NCBI RefSeq assembly: GCF_009727055.1
Contig: NC_052355.1
Location: 1,221,060-1,285,059 of the forward strand
Length of the DNA: 64,000 nt
From: Benincasa hispida
Lineage: Eukaryota; Streptophyta; Magnoliopsida; Cucurbitales; Cucurbitaceae
Reading direction: 5' to 3'
Below, piece after piece: positions 1-9,623 of this stretch. The notes beneath the pieces were generated by a model that saw nothing but the letters and a program-made list of their open reading frames with translations, did no database searches and had not been told where the DNA came from. A program made the position numbers and the translations under genes. Numbering within the stretch: position 1 is the stretch's first letter; every line of letters begins with the position of its first letter.

Positions 1-285
1 CCGTATAAGTCTTGGCTTTGCATCCTTTTTTGTCATCAAATACTTGATCGCAGAGTGATCCGTATACACCACAACGTTTGTTTCGATTAAGTACTGTCGG
101 AACTTCTCTAGTGCAAACACCACTGCGAGCATTTCCTTCTCTGTGGTTGTATAGTTTTCCTACACATCGTTCAATGTTTTACTTGCATAATAAAATGATA
201 CAATACCTTATCCTTGTGCCGACTTAAAACTGCGCCAACAACATATCCACTAGCATCGCACATCAACGCAAATGGTTGCGTCCAA
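1..285 (-). pseudogene. G1 RNase H domain (partial, frameshifted)
   Basis: This is the RNase H part of pol, which would degrade the RNA strand of the RNA:DNA hybrid during reverse transcription. The minus strand shows the first catalytic Asp in FALMCDASGYVVGAVL, the Glu region as [14 protein letters not shown] and a later Asp in [13 protein letters not shown], in the usual order. The segments are in different frames: one frameshift near 190-205, after VLSRHKDK, and an in-frame stop just before ENYTTTEKE. The domain continues beyond the left edge. It directly follows the RT domain in the same pol. Confidence 0.85.
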
Positions 286-1100
286 TCTGGCGCAATCAAA
301 ATGGGTGCGGAGATGAGCGCTTCCTTCAATGTGTTGAATGCTTTGGTGCATGCGTCATCGAAATTGTATTCTCGGTCAGCTTCGAGGAGTGCACTTAGGG
401 GCCTTGTGATTTGAGAGAAGTTGCGAATAAACCTTCTATAAAACCCAGCATGTCCCAGAAAGCTCCTGAGTGTTTTTACGTTCACTGGTGGAGGTAACTT
501 GGAAATTGTGTCGATCTTTGCCTAATCAACTTCCAATCCTGCTATAGAGATTTTGTGACCTAGAACTATACCTTCTTCCACCATGAAGTGGAATTTTTTC
601 CAGTTCAAAACAAGATTCGTCGGGCATCTTTTCAAGACATTTCAAGGTTAGACAAGAAGGAGTCATAATTACTGCCGAAGACTGAGAAATCATCCATGAA
701 TACCTCGACTGACTCCTCCAAGTAATCTGAAAATATTGCCATCATGCATCATTGGAAAGTGCCTGGTGCATTGCAGAGTCCAAATGGCATGCGTCATTAT
801 GAGAACGTACCAAATGGGCACGTAAAGGTTGTCTTGTCTTGTTCCTCCGTGCAATTTCTATTTGGTTATATCCTGAATAGCCATCAGGAAAGGAGAAAAA
901 TTCATTCCCCACAAGTCTGTCTAACATCTGACCAATAAATGTGAGTGGGAAGTGGTCCTTTTTAGTGGCCAAATTCAGCTTGCGATAATCCATACAAATT
1001 CTCCACCCGTAGTCGTCCTTGTGGGAATCAATTCATTCTTGTCATTAGTGATCACTGTCATCCCCTCTTTATTCGGATCACACTGCACTGGGCTCACCCA
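286..1100 (-). pseudogene. G1 reverse transcriptase domain (broken)
   Basis: Reverse transcriptase of the Ty3/gypsy type. Pieces in order on the minus strand: MDYRKLNLATKKDHFPL and DRLVGNEFFSFPDGYSGYNQI (742-993); the active-site block VFMDDFSVFG, with the DD pair encoded near 689-700; then the C-terminal part LRSFLGHAGFYRRFIRNFSQ (within 171-485). FMDD in place of YVDD is normal for this lineage. The frame is broken between 742 and 485 by at least one shift and by a stop where a VD.AKID block follows AGLEVD. The upstream RT/protease boundary falls in or near the N gap. Confidence 0.87.
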
Positions 1101-1145
1101 GCTGCTATCAGATATCGGGTAGATGACACCTGCGTCCAGCCACTT

Positions 1146-1865
1146 NNNNNNNNNNNNNNNNNNNNNNNNNNNNNNNNNNNNNNNNNNNNNNNNNNNNNNN
1201 NNNNNNNNNNNNNNNNNNNNNNNNNNNNNNNNNNNNNNNNNNNNNNNNNNNNNNNNNNNNNNNNNNNNNNNNNNNNNNNNNNNNNNNNNNNNNNNNNNNN
1301 NNNNNNNNNNNNNNNNNNNNNNNNNNNNNNNNNNNNNNNNNNNNNNNNNNNNNNNNNNNNNNNNNNNNNNNNNNNNNNNNNNNNNNNNNNNNNNNNNNNN
1401 NNNNNNNNNNNNNNNNNNNNNNNNNNNNNNNNNNNNNNNNNNNNNNNNNNNNNNNNNNNNNNNNNNNNNNNNNNNNNNNNNNNNNNNNNNNNNNNNNNNN
1501 NNNNNNNNNNNNNNNNNNNNNNNNNNNNNNNNNNNNNNNNNNNNNNNNNNNNNNNNNNNNNNNNNNNNNNNNNNNNNNNNNNNNNNNNNNNNNNNNNNNN
1601 NNNNNNNNNNNNNNNNNNNNNNNNNNNNNNNNNNNNNNNNNNNNNNNNNNNNNNNNNNNNNNNNNNNNNNNNNNNNNNNNNNNNNNNNNNNNNNNNNNNN
1701 NNNNNNNNNNNNNNNNNNNNNNNNNNNNNNNNNNNNNNNNNNNNNNNNNNNNNNNNNNNNNNNNNNNNNNNNNNNNNNNNNNNNNNNNNNNNNNNNNNNN
1801 NNNNNNNNNNNNNNNNNNNNNNNNNNNNNNNNNNNNNNNNNNNNNNNNNNNNNNNNNNNNNNNNN
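1146..1865. other. Assembly gap (720 N)
   Basis: An unbroken run of N within G1 pol, between the protease (right) and the RT N-terminus (left). The true length is unknown. ORFs translated through it are meaningless across the X stretch. Confidence 0.99.
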
Positions 1866-2061
1866 TCTTGCCCCCAGGAAGCTTTATCGATCTATCGGCC
1901 AGCTGTAATGTGATCGTGGTTGGTCTTGCTTCACCGATATCCAGCTTCTTAAAAATCGACAAGGACATCAGATTTATGCTTTCCCCTAAATCACACAGCG
2001 CTTTCCCGACCATCTTCCCTTCTATCATGCAGGGCAATGTAAATGTCCCAAGGTCCTTCAT
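1866..2061 (-). pseudogene. G1 aspartic protease (retropepsin), N-terminal part
   Basis: Retroviral-type aspartic protease that would mature the Gag-Pol polyprotein. Visible residues are MKDLGTFTLPCMIEGKMVGK, then ALCDLGESINLMSLSIFKKL, then TITLQLADRSIKLPGGK running into the N gap. DLG replaces the usual DSG/DTG active-site triplet, which is typical of the Athila/Tat clade rather than damage. The GES in place of GAS next to it is unusual. It lies between gag (right) and RT (left), as expected. The C-terminal half is lost in the gap. Confidence 0.85.
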
Positions 2062-2223
2062 TTTAGTGAGGAGGTTGTTTTGAAACAGAGCACTGCACTC
2101 ATATGTTAACGCAACTGTTTCATTTTCCCCAATCTTTCTCTTATTTGCGAGAAGATCCTTGAGAAACTTTACATAACTCGGAATCTGCTATAATGCTTCA
2201 ATCAGGGGAATATTAATGTGTAG

Positions 2224-2592
2224 CTATCGGAGAACGTCCAGAAACCTCTGAAACTGTTTGCTATCATCTTTCTTGTTCAGCCTGGACGGGAAAGGTGGAG
2301 GATCTCGCTGTATTTCTTGTTCACTTGGTTGTTTGGTGAGGTCCTGTGCTTGTTGTGTGTCATTAGCTGGAGGTTGCGTTGATTGAGAATTCATGTCTTG
2401 AGGAGCTTCATCTTTTGAAGATGAGCTTACTTCTGAACTGGTACTTTTTCCAATATTAGTCAACTGGTCATCATCAACAGTCAAATCTACTAGTGTTGTT
2501 GCCGCATTTGGTGCTTTTGGCATAATAGGAGTTGTTGTTTTGCCACTCCTCAATGTCATTGCATGACATTGTTCTTTACTGCTAAGCCCCAC
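2224..2592 (-). pseudogene. G1 gag-protease linker region
   Basis: A 122-residue open frame rich in Ser, Thr, Gln and Asp, with the stretch MTLRSGK followed by an acidic, low-complexity tail ending in PPPFPSRLNKKDDSKQFQRFLDVL. In Athila/Tat polyproteins, a TLRSGK motif followed by PFP.RL commonly lies between the gag zinc finger and the protease, so I read this as that linker. It has no enzymatic motif. It is separated from the gag C-terminus (2671) and the protease (2061) by frameshifts or stops. Confidence 0.75.
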
Positions 2593-2670
2593 TACTCCTG
2601 AGTTTCTGTGCCGCGTACCCGGCGTTGTCTTCTTTAATTCCCTCGCAAGCTGATCTATCTATTCTTCTAA

Positions 2671-3411
2671 TTATTTTAGGGAGTCGACTTTCGATTGTCT
2701 CATTGTCTCGCTCTTTTCAATATAATGTTTTAACGATGTCTCCAGAGACGAGGTGCTGCAAGAGGTGTCATATAAGAATGGTTGGTCACAGGGTGGTATA
2801 CCTTGAGAATTACTTGGGCTATAGTCCGGATTAGTGAAGACCGGAGGGTTGCTTTGATCCCCTTGATAAAAACTATGGCTCTCCTGATTGAGATTCTCAT
2901 CCAAACCAAAAATTGGACAGTTCCACCAACTAAGGTTGTGGATGTTGCTAAATGATTCATTATAGACAGCATATACGGGTTGTTGATTCCGTGGGCAGGC
3001 TTCTACTGGATGTCTCTCTTCCCATTGAGTGCAATCCATTGCGGCTACGTGAGTCACCACATTAACTTGCGTTGATCCTTGAGAGAGAGTTTTATGCTGA
3101 TTAGTCACAGTTTTGAAGAGTGAGGTCATTGTGGTCATTTGATCGACCAGTGCGCTCATTGTGTATGTTGACACATCAGCGCTTTCTACTCTCTCTTGTT
3201 CCCAACCTCTTACCTCGAGCCCAGTATCAACCCACTTATCAGAATGTCGCGAGATGCGATCCAATATGTTCTTTGCTTCCGTATATGATTTATTCATTAA
3301 TCCCCCTTCTAAGGAGGCATCGACAACTGCTTGCGTTGATTGGTCTAAGCCATTGTAAAAGGTTTTCATTAAAATACTATCGGGAATCTCGATGTGTGGA
3401 CAACTCTTCAC
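2671..3411 (-). pseudogene. G1 gag, C-terminal half
   Basis: This 246-residue frame continues the gag of 3377-3949 in a shifted frame. It starts with a capsid-like block, PDSILMKTFYNGLDQSTQAVVDASLEGGLM, followed by SYTEAKNILDRISRHSDKW. A Cys-containing stretch, CTQWEERHPVEACPRN, is the position of a degenerate zinc finger, and a Gln/Ser-rich tail follows. This order matches the gag C-terminus of Athila/Tat elements. The two gag frames overlap by 35 bases, which points to a single frameshift. Confidence 0.8.
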
Positions 3412-3949
3412 TAACTATCGAAAATCGCACCCAGGAAATGCTCAAGGTTTCGTAACACTTTTGTTCGAAATTCAAAACGTCCCTCCTTCTCTTTGTGTTG
3501 ATAGATGGAGGAAAGAATCTGTTCATGAACCTATCAACCAACTGCTCCCATTCATTAATTTCATCCGGCTCTAATTCTTGATCCCACCTCTTGGCTTCAT
3601 CCCGCAATGTGTACGGGAATAAATATAGCTTAAGCCGTTCTTGAGTCACACCAGGCATGGAGAATGCGTTGCACATGTCTACAAAATTTGTCAGATGAGC
3701 GTGTGGGTCTTCTCCTTGTAATCCTCCAAATTGTCCCACATTCTGAATCATCTGTAGCATAATAGGTTTCATCTCAAAGCTTATATTCCCTTCCACCATA
3801 GGTCTACAAATTCCTGGTGAGAAATCATAAAAATCTGGCACCGCATAATCCCTCATAGGGATATTATGGTCAGCAGTAAGAAAAACTGGATCTTTTGCTG
3901 GTAAATTTCCCATTTGGTTTCTTGTCGGTGCCATATCTTCATTAGCCAT
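3377..3949 (-). pseudogene. G1 gag, N-terminal half (Retrotrans_gag domain)
   Basis: Structural Gag protein that would form the virus-like particle. The start at 3949 (MANEDMAPTRNQMG) fits the leader side. The frame holds the Athila-type block IPMRDYAVPDFYDFSPGICRP, then GEDPHAHLTNFVDMCNAFSM, LFPYTLRDEAKRWDQELEPDEI and NEWEQLVDRFMNRFFPP. These match the Retrotrans_gag capsid fold (W, F..FF and R/K spacing). It loses frame after FEQKCYETLS and continues in the 2671-3411 frame. It lies about 200 bp downstream of the primer-binding site, as expected for the first gene. Confidence 0.87.
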
Positions 3950-4144
3950 ACTTCTTCACCAATTACTTTGGCCCTGATGAACTCTTGCGCAAATAGTACA
4001 CTTGATCTCTGGGTCTGCTTAGAGTCATTAGATCACTCCAGCACTCACAAGCCGTCAGACTGCTCTTCGCGTTGATCAGCCAGTACAAAGAGATCTGTCT
4101 TGCAAAATACCAAAAACACACTCAAACAATAAACCGTTAACTAG

Positions 4145-4162
4145 TCCCCGGCAACGACGCCA
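4145..4162 (-). promoter_or_regulatory. G1 primer-binding site (tRNA-Asp type)
   Basis: The minus strand reads TGGCGTCGTTGCCGGGGA, complementary to the plant tRNA-Asp 3' end with one mismatch (T for C at base 6). It sits 6 bp from the proposed LTR edge. tRNA-Asp priming is typical of Athila-like elements. Confidence 0.85.
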
Positions 4163-4168
4163 TAAACT

Positions 4169-5964
4169 TGTTTACCGCTAGAATTGATGCTAAAAAGATA
4201 TGCTATGCTATGCTCGAAATGATGCGATACTACTTCCAGATATGCATTAATTATGAATGTTCTTGTAGTATGCCATGCGTTGTCACAAGTTTCCTTACGT
4301 TGGAACCAAGTGTAATTCCACCGCAAGTTTCTCGGTGTGATCCGAGGTCGAACACAGGGACTGTTTCAGGTTATTACGGTATGTTTGTGATATATGCGAC
4401 CAGGTTTTTCAACCTTTAAAGAGTGTTTTTTACAAGTGTATAAAAGTGCGGTAAAGTAAAGGAAAGCAGTAAAAAATGCGATAATAAAATAAGTACAGTA
4501 AACCTATGCTAGATGATACAAGATACAGGCTTCATGATACACGATGTTGGGGTCCAGGCTGGCTGTGAAAGTTATGCAAAGAAACATAGAATGCGACAGA
4601 AAGTCTTATGTACAACACATAAAGAGAAAGATAACTAATATAAACAGTGCAAGTCTCTTAATTGCGTTGAAGTCATAAGTACGGTTCTGCTTTTCTCTTG
4701 GTGTACACCTTTCAGTGATCGACCGCGCTCCCACATCTCTATGGTGAAACAGAGACGAACGTAATGAATGCAAGGTTGCTTCCATGTCTGGAAGTACTAC
4801 TCGCTTTAGTTAATGCATTCTTCTAACCTTTTCTCGATAGATCAGAATGACATCTTCACTTCTGCTCTCATAGGTGAAGATGCCGTCTAGCATGCCTTAG
4901 CTAAACGTGTTTACCTCTTTAACACAAGTTAAGTACTCGTTTAATTCATATTAACTACCAGGGGATTAGGAAGACATCATGGAGAAAGTGATTAATGGAG
5001 GAACGGAAGTAGACAGAAAATGGGATATGAAAGCAATCGAAACATTTAATATATCTATTAAGCATTTGATATATGGTGTGAATGAAGAGATGAAGAAGGT
5101 GAAATACAATGATGAAAAGAGATATAATAGATACAAACAAGCGCCAACGTCTTGGCACCGATTCGGGTGGAGATCTGCTTGCCGGATTGGATGGATCAGA
5201 TGGATGGATGAGCTTCCCTCTCAGGCTTGCTCAACCGGTAGCAGAGTTCTCAACACAGAGCTTCTCGGCGGGTATTTGGCAGAATAGAACTGAGACTCAC
5301 CTCTCGGCCTTATCTCATCTTCTGCCCGGATTTCTTCAGTTAAGTAGTTAGCTCAGCCTTTCCTCTCAACACTTTAGTAGAAATTAGCCCTGTATCCAAT
5401 AGCATATTTTTTTTCTGAAATCTGTGGGGTATTATAGGTGAGGATCTTTGACTCCGGCCTTGTGGTCCCCACTTGTTGTTATGGAAATTTCAAAGATGGA
5501 GGGATATTATTCATTCTGTTATGCAATCAGACCGTCAATTTTGCATAACTGTTAGTTGTACATGTGTCTCAATCTTCCGCTTTTGCGTTGCTCAGCTGCA
5601 TCTTTTGATCGTGAGTTCGCATGCAGTGTTGTTTTTATTACTATATGCAGTTGAGAGTCAGCTCTGGATCGACCGTCGCATTGCGTTAATCGTCTCTTCA
5701 TTATTGATCGACGGGTGCATTGTGACAGAGATGCGTTGATCAGTTCTTCTTGAGCCTTGAGCACAAGCGGTGACTCGGTTTCCTGCATAACAGAGTAAGA
5801 TCTCCTTTTCTTCCATCTTAAAGATGTTAGTGGGTTTAATTGCGATAATTTATGATTATTGTAATTCTGAGCTAATTTTCACACACTCAGCGCATATTCA
5901 CTATCTTTTGGCCGCAATATCTAGATAAGGTGGCATAAATAACTTGTATTTCTACAAGTTATCA
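4169..5964 (-). repeat. G1 5' LTR (about 1.8 kb)
   Basis: The right edge is fixed by the terminal CA at 5964 and by the jump into G2 LTR sequence at 5965. The left edge is placed at the first TG after the primer-binding site. A related copy of nearly equal length lies at 9624-11442. Within it the minus strand starts with a 10-bp-stem hairpin (5939-5962). The block at 4240-4370, with the phrase GATCCGAGGTCGAACACAGG, is shared with the other copy. There is no coding potential. The element's TSD cannot be checked because the other end is outside the window. Confidence 0.85.
5939..5962 (-). other. LTR-terminal hairpin, G1
   Basis: On the minus strand, two bases after the LTR start TG: arm ATAACTTGTA, loop GAAA, arm TACAAGTTAT. 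All 10 stem pairs are Watson-Crick. The same layout with different stem bases is found at the start of five other LTRs here (see findings). Confidence 0.8.
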
Positions 5965-6235
5965 CCTACCAAATGCTACACGATCGCTTAGTAGAAATAG
6001 ACGATGAGCGGCACACTATGATGACTTCTCCACGATAGAGACTTCCGAACTCCCACTCTCGAGAACTCCCCTTCCTCACTTCTGATATTCAGACTTCACT
6101 ATCCTCTCTTTTCGTTTCTTCCTTCTTTTAAACCTCCATTTCTCCCAACTGAATTGGAAGTCGTCCTTAACCGATTCAACCGCCTCTCTTCTATTCTTTC
6201 TTTCTTGATATTGGCACATAATTGGAGGCCTATCA
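5965..6235 (-). repeat. G2 3' LTR remnant
   Basis: It aligns by eye with 17400-17690 of the 5' LTR over its whole length, e.g. CCTACCAAATGCTACA at the left and TTGGAAGTCGTCCTTAACCG in the middle, and both end CCTATCA. The left part of the LTR is displaced beyond G1, outside the window. It includes the edge of an ACGATCGCTTAG-type array (5975-6010). Confidence 0.85.
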
Positions 6236-6237
6236 TT

Positions 6238-6252
6238 ACCTCCCCCTTCCAC
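6238..6252 (-). promoter_or_regulatory. G2 polypurine tract
   Basis: The minus strand reads GGTGGAAGGGGGAGG just before the 3' LTR edge at 6235, in the correct place for the plus-strand primer of reverse transcription. Confidence 0.75.
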
Positions 6253-6626
6253 CTTTACCTTATCCTCAAGATAAAGTTCTGGCTGTCCAACCCATTTCCT
6301 TAGCTGCAACCATGAAACATTGGGTGGATCAACACTGTTGTCTGAAGGTTCAACTAATAAGCTACTGATCCAACTCTATCCACTGCCTGATGTGCTCCAT
6401 AATACTTGGGAGATAATTTCACATTCTGCTTTTGTATAACTGGAATTTGGTAATAGGGTTGCAACTTCAGCCATACCCAATCGTAAACTTGAAATCCAAC
6501 ATCATGTCGCTTCTTGTTAGTAAACTTCTTCATTTTCTCTTGAGCCAGCCTCAAATGCTCCTTAAGCTCATGCAATGTAACATCTTTGTCTCGCATTTGT
6601 TGGCTTAAAGTCGCACTGGCCGTACA
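6253..6626 (-). pseudogene. G2 integrase C-terminus and chromodomain-like tail
   Basis: C-terminal part of pol. The minus strand reads ATLSQQMRDKDVTLHELKEHL, then AQEKMKKFTNKKRHDVGFQVYDWVWLKLQPYYQ, then KLSPKYYGAHQAVDRVGSVAY. This is the GPY/F-type integrase C-terminal domain of chromoviruses (G/A-PY/H and VGxVAY). After a stop region follow WVGQPELYLEDKVKVEGGG and the polypurine tract. The upstream sequence is not adjacent: it resumes at 16153 on the other side of C1, where LIYYGKDFT leads straight into CTASATLSQQ. It carries stops near 6350 and 6310. Confidence 0.85.
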
Positions 6627-7620
6627 TGTTGGGGTTGATGCCCTAAAGTCTCGTGTCCTGTAGTTTGTAAACTGTTTGTAAAATCCCTGGTTATCTGTAT
6701 GTAACTTAAGCATATATGTGGTGACATACAAGTGGATCATGTTTTGAGTGATAATCAAAATGGTCTGTAGTATATGGATATAAGAAGGAAACCTTATCCT
6801 GGTAATGCTACGGATGCGGCCCACTTTGTGGAATGGTCACAAGTGTTGTGACTTGTCATAGATGGTCTGATTCTGATCATTCGTGTAGGGAACATGCGAT
6901 CGGGGGCATCCTATACAAAGAGTTTGTATAAGACCTGACCACAAAGTGTTAACGTCTCGTTATATAACAACGTTTATGACAGAGACTTCACTTCACTAGA
7001 ATGAACATAGGTAACATGACCTCAATCCTGAGTGAGTTGGGAACTATTGCCATTGAGGGTGGTCCTTTGATTTGTATGGGTGCGAGTGGCAAGGTCGCTG
7101 ATTCAAACCTACCATTTTGGGGATTCGTCTGATTGGGAGCTGGGAACTCATGTGGTGCCACACGCCTTCTTTTGGCAACGTTTATGACAGGGCTTGAACG
7201 ATGTGGTGCCACACGCCTTCTTTTGGCCTGAGAGGTGTTCACACATAGTTGGACTATGTTGTATTGTTCATTAGAAAAATCAGTGGTACTTAAGGAGTGA
7301 GATGTAACTATAGAGGCAAAATGGTAAATTGGCCCAGCTGTACTTACGAGTATCTCTGAAGGGTCATCGTACTCATGATTGTTTATATCCGATGGATACA
7401 TAAATATATATGTGGTAAGAAGAGTTCAGTTGTTGGTCTTTAGTGGAATACCTAACAGTTGAGGAATGGTGGATCTCGTGGCTAAAGAGTTTAGTTAGCT
7501 ATTCACATATCGTTGGAGCTTCGAACCACAGGTCCATTAGGTCCCCTAGGTAGCTTGGATAAAGTCGAGAATCAGTGTTTGGGTCAGTTTGAAATGTTCA
7601 AATTGACAAGAGGGAGTTTG

Positions 7621-7698
7621 ATTATATATGATATAATTGGACTAGTTAATTATATATGATATAATTGGACTAGTTAATTATATATGATATAATTGACT
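7621..7698 (+). repeat. 28-bp tandem repeat in C1 LTR
   Basis: The 28-bp unit starts ATTATATATGATATAATTGG and repeats at 7621, 7649 and 7677 (last copy partial). The first two copies are identical, suggesting recent slippage. Other LTRs of the family carry one copy. Confidence 0.9.
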
Positions 7699-7989
7699 AA
7701 ATGTATGAGATATATTATTTTGAAGGAAATTAGATATAAATATGATTTATATCAAGTGGAGGAAAAATTACTATAGTAGATATGTGATATCAAACTATAG
7801 GGTAAGAATATAATATGATTATATTCATTAATTATTAAATTGGTTAATTATATGATAATTGAACGAAAACTTCTCTTGATCGTCCGTTAGTGGGAGAATC
7901 CGAAGTCGGTTATTGTAACCGAAGAATAAAATGAAAATTTGTTTCATTTTGCAAAAAGTTCGAAAATTTGCAATCGGTGTGAAAACATA

Positions 7990-8225
7990 AACTATCGCCT
8001 AGTTTGAGAGCCTATACGATAGTTGCTCATCATCTAAACGATCGCACACCAGCGCCTAAACGATCGCATGCCTGTCCCTAAACGATCGTTTAGTTTTCCT
8101 AAATGATTGCATAGCGTGCCGCGTTTTCTAAACGATCGTCTACCTTTTACTAAACGATCGCTTAATAAAACCTAAATGATCGTGTAGCTTCTTCTAAATG
8201 ATAAGCACCCTTGCTATACGATAGC
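7990..8225 (+). repeat. ACGATCG motif array, C1 5' LTR
   Basis: Degenerate copies of CTAAACGATCG[C/T]TTAG spaced about 20 bp apart. Five exact CGATCG cores lie at 8039, 8061, 8083, 8133 and 8155, with decayed copies (e.g. AAATGATCG) between and after. One copy, 8078-8093, is the perfect 16-bp palindrome CTAAACGATCGTTTAG. Confidence 0.9.
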
Positions 8226-8665
8226 TCTTTCTCTCCCACTTGCTTATCCTTTACACAATTTTCCTTTTCTCCGACCATTACCAAATTCATAAAGGACCAC
8301 ACTTTGGATTCTCACTCCGAGAATCCCAAGGGCTCTAATTGGTGGTGTCGTCCCCGTTGTTTACTTGTTCGTGACTGTTCTTGTTGCTACCGTTCATGTA
8401 GACGATCGTGCTACCGCAGCCGACTGGTTTGCTGGGCGATAGAGTTCCCGTAGAGGTGCTTCCGCTGCTTCTAAGTTCGATGTTTGAAGAGAGTCTTCAA
8501 CTGGTATGAGAACTCTTTCCCTTGTATTTTATTGTTCAAAACATGTCATTAATTAGTGTTAATTTGTAACTATTTGTTAGAATGTATATGTTGTATTTCG
8601 GTCACAATGAAATCAGAAAGATCCGAATGCGCTCATGGATTCTCTTGGTTAAGAGTTCTTTCAAT

Positions 8666-8677
8666 TGGTATCAGAGT
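8666..8677 (+). promoter_or_regulatory. C1 primer-binding site (initiator Met tRNA)
   Basis: TGGTATCAGAGT differs only in the last base from TGGTATCAGAGC, the standard copia primer site complementary to initiator tRNA-Met. It lies 2 bp after the LTR end. Confidence 0.88.
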
Positions 8678-9054
8678 CAGGTTCTGATATTCCAATTTCA
8701 TTGTCAATGAATTACATATACGTTATTGGTGGGTGCATGTTTTCTTTGTTTAATCGTTAAATTGCTGTGGATGTGCAGATTAATGGATGTTTTCGTGGAT
8801 GTTAGCCTCGGTTTGATTTAATTCTTTTACATTTTCGGTTGATTGTAAAGGCCCCTACGTTTTTGGGCATTAATAATCATTATCGAGTCTGTAATTCAAA
8901 GTTTGTTTGAGGCTTGAGTCGTTCGTGAAGAAGATTGGAGCAAGGGTTGTAGTTCTTTAACGTAGGAGACGATCAAGGTTTGATCGGGTTTTGTAGATGA
9001 TGGGGTAAGCGATCACTGAGTATCGGGTCGTGTAGACAATGGGATTCTCATGTA

Positions 9055-9300
9055 TCGTTTAATGCGCGTGCACACTAGACGATCATTTAGCTCAGCAAGC
9101 TTCATCGCTTAGTAACTGACTAAATGACTGCGAAGCAACGCATGGTAAATCGTTTACCTTTCGCCGTGTTAAGCGATCGCCTAGACGATCAAGCTTTGCA
9201 GCCTCGTAGTCGTCTAAGCGATCGTTTAGCTTTTGCACCTATTGTCTAGTGCACGTTGGGCGATCGTCTACCTTCGACGTTTACTACACGATGGAGTCCT
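9055..9300 (+). repeat. ACGATCG motif array, C1 leader
   Basis: Degenerate motif copies such as AAGCGATCGCCTAGACGATC and AAGCGATCGTTTAGC, looser than in the LTR array. The C4 leader has an equivalent block at 33285-33625. Confidence 0.75.
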
Positions 9301-9623
9301 CTTGGCGATTCAAGACCCGGTTCGCTCGATGGAAAATGTAATAGATAAGGTTATTTCATTCCGATTTTTTTTGTAAAGGCTCATCCCGATCTATTAATCC
9401 TTAGTTTAATACATGCGATGTATGGTTTTTTAATATGTCATATGGTATGCACATATAGTAAATCCCACCTTAGGTTATGCATTGGTCATGCATCATCTCT
9501 TTATTGTAAATGTTATAATTTAGAGAAGCATGATTTAATTATGTAAGATCATTGATGATTTGGAATTGGTGAATGTAATGTGCATGCATAATGATGTGCT
9601 GAAAGCTCATGTTGCCATAAACT

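Larger units (their letters stand above)
1..5964 (-). mobile_element. G1: Athila/Tat-like Ty3/gypsy retrotransposon, partial
   Basis: Minus-strand element running off the left edge. In transcription order it shows a 5' LTR (4169-5964), a tRNA-Asp primer-binding site, gag, protease (with an assembly gap), reverse transcriptase and RNase H. The protease motif ALCDLG.SINLM, the RT motif DYRKLN and the tRNA-Asp primer site are known traits of the Athila/Tat lineage. It is inserted in the 3' LTR of another gypsy element, whose remaining part starts at 5965. The 3' half and 3' LTR lie outside the window. Frameshifts and stops in every domain make it non-autonomous. Confidence 0.88.
6627..8663 (+). 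repeat. C1 5' LTR (about 2.04 kb)
   Basis: Starts TGTTGGGGTTGATGCCC and ends AAGAGTTCTTTCA, followed two bases later by the primer-binding site. Related LTRs, whole or partial, are at 15305-16152, 20228-22139, 33959-37601, 51014-52877, 58498-59396, 61148 onward and 61647-63862. It contains a 28-bp tandem repeat (7621-7698) and an ACGATCG array (about 7990-8225). ORFs inside (6988-7401, 8211-8453) do not recur as conserved frames and I do not call them genes. Confidence 0.9.

Noticed and set aside
1108..2061. 317-residue open frame
   Set aside because: Most of it is translated N. Only the protease N-terminus (1866-2061) is real sequence.
4145..4162. tRNA-Asp 3' end on the plus strand
   Set aside because: Only 18 bp match and no tRNA body precedes it. 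It is the primer-binding site of a minus-strand gypsy element.
6988..7401. 137-residue open frame, minus strand
   Set aside because: It is antisense in the C1 LTR. Its duplicated RRRVAPHRSSP-like peptides come from a small LTR sequence duplication, not from a protein repeat.
7990..8225. CRISPR-like array (short motif with about 20-bp spacing)
   Set aside because: The repeats are degenerate, spacers are not unique sequences of constant length, the array lies inside an LTR and recurs in other LTR copies, and the genome is a plant's.
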